DNA of 64,000 nt from Pratylenchus scribneri (lineage: Eukaryota > Nematoda > Chromadorea > Rhabditida > Pratylenchidae). The stretch lies in the NCBI GenBank assembly GCA_030063045.1, contig JAQSEB010000023.1, positions 3,720,001 through 3,784,000 of the forward strand, read 5' to 3'. Below are positions 24,301-33,516 of the stretch, piece after piece. Within the stretch, counting starts at the first letter, position 1. Every line of letters begins with the position of its first letter. The notes under the pieces were generated by a model that searched no databases, was not told the DNA's origin, and was given only the letters and a program-made list of their open reading frames with translations. Both the position numbers and the translations under genes were made by a program.

Positions 24301-27300
24301 TTTTTCAACATATTCAGTCAGTCTTTTCCCCGCTAAAGCTGCCATTAATTCTAATCGAGGAATGCTGACGTTGTTTTTGACGGGACTTAATCGATTTTTG
24401 GCAAATATTATATTTATTTGATCGCCATTTTTCAAATAGGCAGCAGCACAATATGCTAATTTCGATGCATCAACGAAAACATGCAATTCAAATTCATCGG
24501 CATTAACTTTTTCAAAAATTCGCCTTTTAATACAAAAATTAATTTCAGCATTTTGTTTTGCTAATTCCTCCCATTTTCGAACAATATCCCCTTGTATTGG
24601 GTCATCCCATTCGTATTTTTCTCGCCAAGCATCTTGGAACAACAATTTCCGGGGCAGAGAAACTGGAATTAAAAGCCCTAAGGGTTCAAAAGTTTTGGCC
24701 ACATTTTTCAAAATTTTTCGTTTTGTTAAAACTGGTTCGATTGGGAGTTGGCTCATTTTCAAGTTTATCTCATCATTTTTCAAATTCCATTCAAGACCGA
24801 GCACTTTGGCCATATTTTGCCCGGGATTATCAGAAAATAATTCGTTTATTTTTGCATCGTTGGAGTGGAATTCATGTAAATCCATTTTGATTTGCTTGAA
24901 AATTTCCTTTGCCTGTCGGCATTTTTCCATTCCCTCCTCAGTGGATTCTGCTTCGAATGATGGGTTGTCAGCATAAATTTTCTCCTTAATTTCCTTTGCT
25001 AAAGCTAAAGGGCATTTATCCAAATGATCATTAATGCATGCATTCATCAGGAATTGGGAGCAGATTACCCCCATAACAATGCGACAAAAACGCAATTTTA
25101 TAATATTTTCTTGTGTTGGGGGCAAATTGGGGTCCCTTAGCCAAAGACATCTCATTAAGTCTCTGTCGCTTTCGGCGATGGATATTTGATGGTAAGCCCC
25201 TTTTATATCTGCCACCACGACAATTTTTCCCATCCGGAAGACCAATAAGCGGCCTGCCAGTTCCGGAAGCAATACTGGGCCTCTGTACATTTGATCGTTG
25301 AGAGATTTTTGGCCCTTTTTCTTAAAACTAGCATTGCAAACCGGCCGGATTTTTCCTTTTTCACTATTGTAAACGGCATGATGGGGCAAGTAAAAGGTTT
25401 GGCCAGGGGTTTCCCTCTCAGGGGCTATCTCTAAAATTTTATCATTGATTTGTTCCTTCCACTTTTTGTCATATTTTTCCAACAATTCCGGCTTTTCTTT
25501 TAATTTTCGCCAAACCGATTTCAATATTGAAAAAGCCTGGAAATAATTATTTTCAATTTGAATTTTATCATTTTTCAAAGGCCAAGTAATTTCATAGCGG
25601 CCATCTTGTGCAATTCTTTTTGTTCGATTGAAATGCTGAATTGCCACCAGGTCATCATTTTGGCTAGGGCAATCATTGATACCTATCCCTTCCAATTCCC
25701 AATACTGGTGGAAGTCATTTTCATTTAAATGACACATTATTTCATTTTCAATTTTCCCTGGACCTGTTAACACTTTTCCTAATTTAGTATGCAATACGCA
25801 GAATCCTGATTTAGTTTCTTTTAATTTTAACAAATTTGCATAAAGATCGGATCCAATTAACAATGTGGGCTTTGTTATTTTAAAATAATTCTCCGGAATA
25901 AACTTCATTCTTTCGGCTGCATTGGCACATTGTTGGCCTTGGATCCGCATTCGGCGCGTCACATCCTGGGCGCCCCTGACACGAATTAAAATTGTTTCAC
26001 CATTTTCACAATGTAAGTTTATTTCATAAACGGGCATTTTTTGTTTAATTTTTCGACCGAATATGCCAGAGCCATTGAATTCATGTATTTTGATTGGTTT
26101 TAAACCCATTTTTTCTGCCCAATTATTTTCTAATAGAGAAATATGGCAACCACCATCCAGAAAAATTGGTACTGTTTCATTTTTGTTTGAATTATTTGGG
26201 TCCGAAATTTTGCCAAAAATTGTTTGGAGCAAAACGGGTTCTTCCTTTTCAATGTCTTTTTGCTCAATTCCAGCATTCAATTGCTGTTTTTCCTTTTCAG
26301 AATCAGAATCTGACTCATTTTCTTCAATTCCGGCGCACATCTTTTTTGATGGCCTTTGATTCGTCTTTTTGTATTTTGGCTTTTCCTTTTCTTTTTCTTT
26401 GCCTTTATTTTGGTAAATTTTTGCACAAAATAGAATATTATGGCCCGGTTTTTTGCAGAAAACACATTTGATTTCTTTTTTACAATTTTTTGAGAAATGG
26501 CCACTATTTAAACACTTAAAACATAGGCCCAATTCTTGGCATTTATCAACCCGTTCTTTACGGGTACTGTATTTTTGGCATTTGGATTCAAAATGAGCGC
26601 CTTGACACATTGCGCATTTATTTTCTTTCTTTTCATCTTGGGCCAATCCATACATGGCCGTGGATTTAGAATTTTTATTATTATTATGCTTTTTAGGCCC
26701 TTTTTTATCTTTCTCAATTACGAATTCGTCATTAAAATCATTTTGGGCCTTAAAAACTTGCTCCTCGAGCTGAATTGTTTCATCAAGAAATTTTAACATT
26801 TGTTCTACTTCCCATTCTGGATTTGCCCTAGTTTTTTTGATAATTTCTTTTAAAATCCATTTGGGCATTTTTTTCTGTATTTGGATTCTTATTTGCTCGT
26901 GATTAATATCTTCTCCCAAATTTTTTAATTGGCGAATAATGCAGTCGATTTTACGTAAAGTTGCCTTTATTTCGGGCACGTATTGTGTGGCTTTTTTCAT
27001 TTTATTCAATTCGCCGTGTAAGGCACTTTTTGTTAGATTTTTATTTCCGTAATGATCCTTCAAAACATCCAAAACGGTTTGGTAATTATTTGCCGTAATG
27101 GCATATCCTCGAACTAAATCATCAGCATCGCCCACTAATGCTTTTCTTAAATACGAATGTTTTAATTTGTCCGAAAGAGGGCGGTCGTCAATGAGGCTAA
27201 TAAAATCCTCGTAAAATGTTTCCCATTCAGCCACTTCTCCCCCGAATTTTGGGAGTTCAATATTAGGCAATGCATCCATAAAAGTGGCATTTAATTGGGC

Positions 27301-27720
27301 TTGAGCTGGGGTTTGCTCTTGTCTAGGCACTAAATCGGGCGGTTTCATCAAATCATTTAAGATGCGTAAATTTTCATATAATTGGTTCAAACTTTCTCGC
27401 CCTGTTTCCATTAATTTTAGATGGCCTTCATCCCCATTCGAAAAATTATCGAAAACTGTTTTTTCATCTTCCTTTTGGGCTATTGGTAATTTTCCCATCC
27501 ATTCAGCCCAACGCCAATTGGCGCTTTCCAATAAATTTATTGCCCTTTCAATTTTTTCAATGAACGATTCAAGGGACTTTTTAATAGACTCACATCGTGC
27601 CATTTTTTCAGCGCCAATCAAATCGCGGTTGATTGTGAAGTCCGCGGCGGCTGCCTCGTCCACGTACCGCTTGAGGCGTTCCCGGGTAGGCTTGATATTG
27701 GCCATAATGATTGCCGACAT
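21280..27720 (-). CDS. BEL/Pao Gag-Pol polyprotein with C-terminal envelope-like region
   Basis: The 2146-residue frame reads in order: Gag (DUF1759-like), three zinc knuckles near residues 370-440 (for example CFKCLNSGHFSKNC), an aspartic protease with DGG (FLDGGCHISLL) where DTG/DSG is usual, RT with YADN in place of YxDD, RNase H (VFVDASK), an integrase HHCC zinc region, an integrase core (CGIDYFG, SDNGTQ, HYERI), and a C-terminal DUF5641-like domain. Then come an acidic linker, Cys-rich clusters and a segment resembling the C-terminal part of phlebovirus-type G2 glycoproteins (SGCFNCPRGASFSLNC). A strong membrane segment (FIFVSTLIFLFILFYCC) and a basic tail end the protein. The envelope-like part is short, lacking an obvious complete ectodomain, so infectivity is not implied. 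The stop lies inside the LTR. Confidence 0.93.
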   Translation of the reverse strand: MSAIIMANIKPTRERLKRYVDEAAAADFTINRDLIGAEKMARCESIKKSLESFIEKIERAINLLESANWRWAEWMGKLPIAQKEDEKTVFDNFSNGDEGHLKLMETGRESLNQLYENLRILNDLMKPPDLVPRQEQTPAQAQLNATFMDALPNIELPKFGGEVAEWETFYEDFISLIDDRPLSDKLKHSYLRKALVGDADDLVRGYAITANNYQTVLDVLKDHYGNKNLTKSALHGELNKMKKATQYVPEIKATLRKIDCIIRQLKNLGEDINHEQIRIQIQKKMPKWILKEIIKKTRANPEWEVEQMLKFLDETIQLEEQVFKAQNDFNDEFVIEKDKKGPKKHNNNKNSKSTAMYGLAQDEKKENKCAMCQGAHFESKCQKYSTRKERVDKCQELGLCFKCLNSGHFSKNCKKEIKCVFCKKPGHNILFCAKIYQNKGKEKEKEKPKYKKTNQRPSKKMCAGIEENESDSDSEKEKQQLNAGIEQKDIEKEEPVLLQTIFGKISDPNNSNKNETVPIFLDGGCHISLLENNWAEKMGLKPIKIHEFNGSGIFGRKIKQKMPVYEINLHCENGETILIRVRGAQDVTRRMRIQGQQCANAAERMKFIPENYFKITKPTLLIGSDLYANLLKLKETKSGFCVLHTKLGKVLTGPGKIENEIMCHLNENDFHQYWELEGIGINDCPSQNDDLVAIQHFNRTKRIAQDGRYEITWPLKNDKIQIENNYFQAFSILKSVWRKLKEKPELLEKYDKKWKEQINDKILEIAPERETPGQTFYLPHHAVYNSEKGKIRPVCNASFKKKGQKSLNDQMYRGPVLLPELAGRLLVFRMGKIVVVADIKGAYHQISIAESDRDLMRCLWLRDPNLPPTQENIIKLRFCRIVMGVICSQFLMNACINDHLDKCPLALAKEIKEKIYADNPSFEAESTEEGMEKCRQAKEIFKQIKMDLHEFHSNDAKINELFSDNPGQNMAKVLGLEWNLKNDEINLKMSQLPIEPVLTKRKILKNVAKTFEPLGLLIPVSLPRKLLFQDAWREKYEWDDPIQGDIVRKWEELAKQNAEINFCIKRRIFEKVNADEFELHVFVDASKLAYCAAAYLKNGDQINIIFAKNRLSPVKNNVSIPRLELMAALAGKRLTEYVEKEMKIEFKNIVIWGDNKCVLAWILSTKLEKMPKFVKNRIEEIRKKNNVTWRYVPTAQNPADLGTRGCTAFELKSSELWWNGPKFLRNGEWPEMPEFKLKEEFSESISDDEDNIQLNALLKGEINVEKYNSWIKVVSYTTFYLKFLKSISKNIKLESDFMKDLKKVDSIANLRKMAQIYLFMQAQIEYPPDEKTIKENVLKKGKYGLWECWGRLENNDEKPPIFIPKKSKIARILCEFYHEKNDHFGLRICLTSLREHFWIPKGRALMLNVVEKCLYCARKRLKPYAIPPMAPLPKERINKSKVFEHCGIDYFGPYLLRKDNGEIGKIYCAIFACASTRAIHLEAVMDLSAQNCVMSLRRFLAEFGKPKSILSDNGTQLKLTAKVVKEIEKYAENELIDWRFIPALSPRFGAHYERIIGIVKAGMKSAAGKRLLNFEEFRTLILEVKNIVNSRPLTYVHEAPEDVIEILTPMKILQPMRNVENFDVEFENFEIFYEKERPEEKLAKMWKKSKDCAEAFWKKFEKEYLQFLRERADKHKNNKGKKGPPEIGEIVLLQDNALPKTLWKLAKVIELIKGKDGIIRVAKIECKGKAFTRSIDHLYPLELKTEAVKKPKNNVEKTQNPCHKMKLRKRKEINYKENSDSEMENLEFNALIAENSDSESDDPPNNPDNEEWPFAEWDVDSDQRENPPIHECIYCAGMPADANYEESANWWENDSSDSEEFWCICPCGLGNDSDSEPIECLCKNSKKPCICQPNKGKKKKRNCRAECDNIKKNLDILKGESALPFEHNGILLKAEEGNVLASPDFSSVRMQLEIQGLELRTEIELNSCQVKNATISGCFNCPRGASFSLNCQTDFGKSLATIICPSLNVSTVCTPEGLKKTHSVHLPIAEINEECEIFCPSSNAKFLLKGSLAAPMVEKGDEKWIVPQTESKEDEHWWTTIQLKNFGLPKIFSLLFDPTHLFIFVSTLIFLFILFYCCMPLIIRLIIRLIYKTIIPRGSVGIYPDL

Positions 27721-28215
27721 ATTGGATTTGTGGCACTTGAATTGGATGAGGCACTTGGATTTGGTGAGGCACTCGAATTACGTAAGGATTTGGGTGCTGA
27801 TGAGCGTAGTAAGCCGGAGGCGGTGGGGGAGGAGGAAGCAAGTGTTGTTGGATTTGTTGTTGCGGTTGATGAGCGTAATATGCCGGAGGCGGTGGTGGAG
27901 GAGGAGGAGGAGGTGCTTGTTGTTGGATTTGTTGTTGCGGTTGCTCCGGGATTTGGATCACAATTTGCTGGGGAACTGCGTATCCCCCTCGGCCTCTTCT
28001 TTGGTTGCTTCTTCGGTTTTGGTTAGGGCGATTTCGAATTTGTTGTCGTCCTTGCCGTTCAAAATGCCTTGCCCACCGTTGATGAAATTCAATTCTTCGA
28101 CCGCTTCTGAGACGAATTTGTTGATTGCGGTTTTGCTCGAGGACTCTCCGGTTTTGGTTTCGAATTGGCGATCGGCTCTGTCCTCTTTGCTGGTTCAGTT
28201 TGATCGCTTTTTGAC
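27608..28215 (-). other. Overlapping open frame upstream of BEL/Pao gag: R/Q-rich then P/Q-rich
   Basis: In a different minus-strand frame, about 200 codons are open from just after a stop near 28218 to 27608. They overlap the first 113 bases of the polyprotein. No ATG begins the frame. The text is rich in Arg/Gln/Asn (about 27965-28215), then carries two PPPPPPP-AYYAHQ repeats separated by QQQIQQ. It could be a leader protein using a non-ATG start, a frameshifted Gag N-terminus, or chance openness of repeat DNA. Confidence 0.35.
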
Positions 28216-28348
28216 CTGTATTTCACGAACGAATTATTTTTCGAATTTTTTAATTTGGTCCTTTCGAGTGCCCGCCCTTGGTTTTCGAATTTTTCTAAAT
28301 AACGTAAATAACCTGACCCTATAGAGGATCACCGGTTTCGCAAAAATG

Positions 28349-28369
28349 GGCAGGTTCGTAGCGGCACCA
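28349..28369 (-). other. Primer-binding site candidate of BEL/Pao element
   Basis: Immediately inside the 5' LTR on the minus strand, TGGTGCCGCTACGAACC begins with TGG, complementary to tRNA CCA, and continues as a plausible tRNA 3'-end complement. The tRNA species was not identified. Confidence 0.6.
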
Positions 28370-28371
28370 CT

Positions 28372-28729
28372 TGTCAAAATTTGACTTGACGTACTGTGAC
28401 TTTTCCCAAAGACGAACGAAATAAACGAATATTTTACTTTAATTTTATTCCAATTTCCAAATTATACGAATGAATTCAATTTGTTCGGAACGAATGAATA
28501 AAGCAATGGGTCTTTTTTGAATGAGTGGAAAAAGTGAGCCCAATCGCCGTTATTTGCCTCTTTTTGAATAGAAGGAAAAATTGCCCAAAGGCGTAGGCAA
28601 AAAACGGTGATTCGGCTAACAATTCATGGATAGAAAATGGCAAAAGGGAGGCAAAAATTTTGACATTAACAAATAAAATTGGTTAACAAAAATGGAAACA
28701 AAATTCAAAGATCGGGATAAATCCCGACA
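28372..28729 (-). repeat. 5' LTR of BEL/Pao element
   Basis: 358 bp, TG...CA ends, apparently identical to 20947-21304. It is the promoter end for the minus-strand polyprotein. Confidence 0.95.
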
Positions 28730-29146
28730 CGGAATGTCTTTGTTGAATGTGGCCAAAGCAGGTTGCTCATATTATCGGTTGGTTGGGTAAAATCAAGATA
28801 TTTTTCAATAAATTCCCTCTTATTTTAGTTGTCTAGTTGCAAGGAATAATTGCATCCGGACAGAAATTACTGGGATTCCCGTCTCATTTTGCTGCTGTAA
28901 TAATGAAGATCTTTGCAATGGAGTTTGATTGATTGGATCGATTAAAATATTCAATTTTGTATTAAATTTTTATTCATTTAAAATAAAATGAGAATATAAA
29001 ATAATTTCGAGTCTCTCAAAATATTATTTTGAGGTGCTTTTTGGAAAATAAAAAGGGAATGGGCCTGTTCTTCAGCATCATCCATCGTTGTTTTTGGGTT
29101 GGGTAAAACAAATAAAAATCACAAAAAAGTATTTATTCATCTGAAT

Positions 29147-30679
29147 TCATTCATATACGGCTTCCATCATTTGCTCATTCGGCAGATGTTGCCGTCCAAT
29201 CAATCCGCCGCCATTGTTAACCAATTGTTGGGAACTGGCCGCCTAAAAAATATTTTATTAAAAATTAAGAACTCATTTTTGGTTAGGGAACAATGTATTT
29301 TTGATTAAATGAACAATTAAGGAGCCCTCGGGAGAGGTTAAAGGTTCAAAATAAAAATGTTGGTCAAAATCATTCTATTATACATTAAAAAATTATACCT
29401 GCTGATGTTGTTGCACGCTCTGCTGACTCATTTGGCCTTGTTTGACACTTTGCACATTTTGGTTTGTTGGTTGACTTTGATAATACTAAAACAGAGAATA
29501 TATTAAAATTATTCAAAAAATGAAACCTGAAGTTGATAGGCCATTGGACTGATTTTGAAGCCATAAAGTCGTGGAACGTATTGTTTGCTGGGTCGTTTTG
29601 GCCGTAATTCCGGATGTACAAAGAAGAACATATGCGGGAATCCGGTACCTGATAATTACCCAATTAAATATTTTAACCAAAATAATTATTTTACCAAAAA
29701 ATGCTCCATCCGTGTGCTGATGTTTGCTCGATCTGGGCACATAAACATCACAGCAGCGAGGACAATAAACACGGACCATGCATTCCGAGACAACATCAGA
29801 AAGACCTAGATAATTGAATGAAATCGGAATTAAAAGAAATAATTAACCAATTGGGAGGACTGCTTGATTTTCGCAATGCACCCGAGGGCAGGTGCCAAAT
29901 TCCTCATTTTTCCATTTATCCAACATTTGTTGAATGCCTCGATTTGTTAAAATGTAACGGGCGTGAATTAATCCATAAAGCAACTGAAAATAAATAAATT
30001 TAGGTCAATTAGGATACATTTTAGCTTAGTGGGCTAATGCTTTTTTGCAAAAAATTGAGGTCCCGGGTTCGAACCCTCTCCGAGGTAAATGTTTTTTTCG
30101 GGCCAGATTGTCACTTTTTATATATTTTTATTATATATTCTACTTAAATTTTTAGTTAAAAATAAAATTTTGGTGCCTAACTCGCTAGTCCAATTTCAGT
30201 TAAAATAGAGATTATTTTTTTGGACTTAGAATAGATGCACCCGAAAAAGATCGAATCAACTTATCAGGGAATTTTTTTAATTTCCTCAAGTTTACTTTTA
30301 ATTTATTATTTAAATTAACCTCCGTTGCCTGTTCAACCAAATCGGATTGTGCCTCTTCATAATCGTCGTCCGGTTCCAAGTCCAAAATCATGTCCAATGC
30401 TTGACGGAAATGTGGAACCGGAAAAGAAAATAAAATTTATTCAATAATTTTGCCCCTTTTTACCTGTTCAGCAAGACCGGTCAAATTGAAACGATCCTGG
30501 ATATATTCTTCATCGACCTAAAAATTTCAAATTTTACTCCATAAAAATGGGTTTTCATTTTTTTTTTTCAATAAATTTTTGAATTAATAAAATGAAAAGG
30601 GCCAAACCTCGCAAAAGAAATCATTCCCACGAATTCCACAAAACCATGAAATCCATGAAACTTCCTCGGAACTGCTCAT
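29147..30679 (-). CDS. kin-10: Casein kinase II regulatory subunit beta
   Basis: Minus-strand exons join to the CK2 beta protein. It has the autophosphorylation N-terminus [15 protein letters not shown], the conserved [13 protein letters not shown], the acidic loop [11 protein letters not shown], and the zinc finger CPRVHCEN...[14 protein letters not shown] that dimerises the subunit. The C-terminal anchor [21 protein letters not shown], with [10 protein letters not shown], contacts the alpha subunit. It holds the CK2 tetramer together and steers substrate choice. A Gln/Asn-rich tail of about 55 residues (VQQHQQ...[10 protein letters not shown]) follows the usual end of the family. The intron at about 29985-30318 contains a tRNA-like sequence on the opposite strand. 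It lies 198 bases downstream of the RPL7 stop, likely the last gene of an operon. Confidence 0.95.
30005..30090 (+). tRNA. tRNA-Ala-like sequence in CK2 beta intron, probably a pseudogene
   Basis: TTAGCTTAGTGGGCTAATGC resembles a D arm, TTTTTTGCAAAAAA would place TGC or GCA in the anticodon loop, and GAGGTCCCGGGTTCGAACC resembles an Ala-type T arm, with a T-run following. The T stem 3' side (CCTCT) does not match and the anticodon stem is A/T-only, so function is doubtful. Confidence 0.3.
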
Positions 30680-30876
30680 TTTTCTAATTGAAATAAAATT
30701 ATTAAAACCAATAAAATATTTAAAAAAATGAATTAAAAAGAATTTGAATTCCTTTAAAAATTGAAATGGTAAAATACAAACAAAATTTCATTTTATCCGA
30801 AAAAACAAAATTAACAATTTTCAAATAACTTTCATCAACAAGGGAATTTATCCTTTCTCCTTTCCCTCTTTCTCAA

Positions 30877-31880
30877 TTAAATCATTCGCTCCAACAATTT
30901 GTTGATTTTGTCCTCGCGATTTCCATAGTCGCCGCCTTCCACGAAATGGTTGGACTTTTTGTTGAATCCGCCCAGTGGATTGCTCAATTTGAAGGGCCAA
31001 AGGAAATTGGTCACTTGCTTGAAATGAGGCCCAACGGTCCAAATCTTTACGAAGGATTTGTTCGGATTTATTGTTCGGATTTGGATTAAACCTGATGGAT
31101 CATGTCCTCCACGCAAATAATGTCCCGTTTGCCCAAATTGCGTTCCACAATGTTGTTGTTGGTCAGCGGTTGGCGTTGGCGATTCTCCTTCACATATCCT
31201 CTTTTGTAGACCAATTGGCGAATGATCTTCTGACTCGGATATCCCCAGGCAATGTACGGGTCGGCGATGCGCAACATCTTTAAAATTATAAGGGTTTCTT
31301 TAAATTAAAAGGTAAATTTAATCATTTCTTATAGTTCGAGTTTATTTATGCATTTTCATCGAGTATTTTTGGTGAATAATTAAAATAAACCTGGATGGTT
31401 GCCTTGTTCAATTTGACGAATACGCCATTGTTGATTTGGCGAAGACGAAGCAATTGAAGGACTTTTCGAGGTCGAGGATGAATCTAACAATTTTGGGGAA
31501 TAATTAATCATTTTCCCAATCCCCCAAGAAAAAAACCTTGTTCACACCCTTGATGCGCACCACAAATGCCAACTTTGGCTCATCCGGCACGTAGAAATTG
31601 CCAACTTTCTTCGCCTGACGTTTCAGTGCCAAAGTTTGCTTTTGTTTGGTGCGATATTCCTTCAGATATTGTTCGGCACGTTTGAATATTTCCGCCTTCT
31701 TCACTTTGGCTTTCTATAAGAAATAAGTTTTGACCAAAAGAATAATTTCCAATTTATATGGCAAACCTTGACGCAATTCAGTTTGTTCTTCAAGGCGCCG
31801 GCTCGTTGGGCAGCACGAATTTTGCGCCGTTTCAGAACGGTCTCCGGCACGGTTGGCAACTTTTGTGCAGTCTCCGGCAT
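30877..31880 (-). CDS. rpl-7: 60S ribosomal protein L7 (uL30)
   Basis: Five or so minus-strand exons join to about 245 residues, the usual length. The basic N-terminus ([16 protein letters not shown]) leads to [32 protein letters not shown], the uL30 core [25 protein letters not shown], and the C-terminal [21 protein letters not shown]...[11 protein letters not shown]. It is a structural component of the large ribosomal subunit that binds 5S/28S rRNA. TTTCAG (minus strand, near 31921-31926) lies about 40 bases before the ATG and 150 bases after the GAS41 stop, so it is probably trans-spliced within an operon. Confidence 0.96.
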
Positions 31881-32073
31881 TTTTTCTTCAATAATCAAAT
31901 CAATGAATTTGGCTAAATTTTCCTGAAATATTTTAATAAATTTGATGGAAAATATAAAAAATATTCAATTCGATTTTTTAACGAAATAAAATTGTAAATT
32001 TTAATTAAAGCTCAAATTTATAATGGGTAATAAATAAATAAACAAATAAATAATGAAAAGCATTTGTCATTCA

Positions 32074-32951
32074 TTATTTTGTCCTCTTCTCTTCTCCATC
32101 TTCGCCGCCGCCTTCCTCCAACATTTTATTGTATTTTTGGACTAATTCGCATCCATCGCGTAATGTTCTCTTTAAATCTTCGATTTCAGCAATGATCTGT
32201 CGGTTCTCCGCTTCCAGACGATTCCGTAATGATTGCCGTTCAAGTTCAACTGAAAAATTGTTTATTAATAAAATTCACAAAAGATTTCAAACATTTTGAA
32301 TCCTTTTTCGGGTGGGTATGTTTCATCAATGCTCGATACATTGGCTCGGTTGGCTCATTGAACACAATCTCATCGTAAAATTCCTTGAGCACCATTTTGC
32401 ATCCGCTTTGCAATTCAATGACTGGTTGATGCAAACGCAAATAATGGAATACGTTGACCTGCGACTTTTAATTGATTTTTTAATAAAAACATTAACTAAT
32501 AAGAAATGCTTAACCTCATTTACTCACCGGTTTTTCGTTGACATCGATGAAATAAAGTTTGATCTGTAATTGTTTTATCGGTTTGTAGAATATATATCTT
32601 ATTGAAAACCTGAATATCAAATTCGCCCCAACCAGTCTCGGTTAATTCAAAAGGTGGCTTCTCTACCATTCGCACACTGTTAGCGTAGGACTCATGCAGG
32701 CGGAATTGCACTTTGCGAATGTAGGCCGACAAATCCTCATCCTTATCGTAAGGTCGAATAAAGCACTAAAATGAGTTGATTAAATTAGAATGATTAAAAA
32801 TAAAAATACTAACTGTCCATCGATGTGTGTGCCCTTTTTCGTTCTTTTGCGGCAATAGAACTGCACGATTCCCGTAAACAATCTGCTTAATGATGCGACA
32901 ATCTCGGACCCGTTCAGTATAGACCATTCCGCCGCTATTCGTTGAAGCCAT
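32074..32951 (-). CDS. gfl-1: YEATS-domain protein GAS41 (YEATS4)
   Basis: Exons join to about 235 residues: an N-terminal YEATS domain (VYGNRAVLLPQKNEKGHTHRWTV, then FIRPYDKDEDLSAYIRKVQFRLHESY, then PPFELTETGWGEFDI) and a C-terminal coiled coil (ELERQSLRNRLEAENRQIIAEIEDLK). The aromatic cage region W.V...GW.EF.I is present, so it should read acetylated or crotonylated histone lysine. GAS41 is shared by the SRCAP/TIP60 chromatin-remodelling complexes that deposit H2A.Z. It is the first gene of the leftward GAS41-RPL7-CK2 beta cluster. The upstream region was invaded by two MITEs. Confidence 0.94.
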
Positions 32952-33022
32952 AATTGATTGTCTTATAATTCTAGATCTTAATTATGAAAAATTCTTAGTT
33001 CTGATTATACATTAGTTAGATA

Positions 33023-33508
33023 CAGGGTGACCGTTTTACCACATAAATGTGGCTTTTGCCACATTTTCGACCATTCTCCCACATTTTTTCCACATTTTTG
33101 ACTTTCCCCACATTTTTCCACATTTTTGAGATTTAGAAAATTTTTATTGAAAATCATTAAAATTCCGTAAATACCCTCTAAAAAAGCTAAAATTTTTCGC
33201 TGCGCGGCCATTTTTGACAAAAATTTTCCCCTATTGGGGCCATTTTTGTGGATAAAATTTTTCCTCTATTGTGTCATTTTTTGGCTAATAAGATTGCGAG
33301 AAAATTTCTGGCAATCAAGAATTTCTAAATAGAATAAAAACATTAGAAAAATAAAAAGAATAAATGGTTTAAATAAATTTTAACGAGTTTTAAAGCTTTT
33401 TAAAAAAATGCCACATTTTTTGCCACATTTTCGGAAAATTTTGCCACATTTTTCCTACATTTTTTATAGCAAAAGCCACATTTTTGGTCAAGTCAAACGG
33501 TCACCCTG
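33023..33508. mobile_element. hAT-like MITE (486 bp) with 8-bp TSD GTTAGATA
   Basis: The ends are inverted: CAGGGTGACCGTTT at 33023 and its complement AAACGGTCACCCTG ending at 33508. Both sides are flanked by GTTAGATA (33015-33022 and 33509-33516). The interior repeats CCACATTTT and has no coding frame. CAGGG ends and 8-bp duplications fit hAT. It lies about 70 bases upstream of the GAS41 start codon. Confidence 0.9.
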
Positions 33509-33516
33509 GTTAGATA

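Larger units (their letters stand above)
20947..28729 (-). mobile_element. Complete BEL/Pao LTR retrotransposon (7783 bp)
   Basis: Two 358-bp LTRs (20947-21304 and 28372-28729) begin TGTC and end GACA and look identical base for base. A CGGAA duplication flanks the element, and a single 2146-codon frame on the minus strand fills most of the interior. A primer-binding candidate (minus strand TGGTGCCGCTACGAACC) starts three bases inside the right LTR boundary. Identical LTRs and an open frame point to a recent insertion. It disrupts the secreted-protein gene on the opposite strand. Confidence 0.95.
20696..28928 (+). pseudogene. Small secreted cysteine-rich protein gene (CCC..D.CN type) split by a BEL/Pao element
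   Basis: Exon 1 (20696-20800) encodes a signal peptide (hydrophobic core FLILVLFLVAIAISV). Exon 2 starts at 20850 and is broken at 20946 by the retrotransposon, resuming at 28735-28786. Exon 3 is 28829-28928. Ignoring the insert and one copy of the duplicated CGGAA, the frame is continuous for 117 residues, with Cys spacing ending FCCCNNEDLCN, as in nematode three-finger/ET-like secreted proteins. An acceptor-like TTTTTTAG lies just before GACCCATG. The insertion separates the signal peptide and first Cys pairs from the C-terminal half, so this copy should be null. The role is unknown. Confidence 0.75.

Noticed and set aside
27362..28324. 320-codon plus-strand frame over the BEL/Pao leader
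   Set aside because: Antisense shadow of the polyprotein start and the P/Q repeat; the sequence is not protein-like and crosses the primer-binding region.
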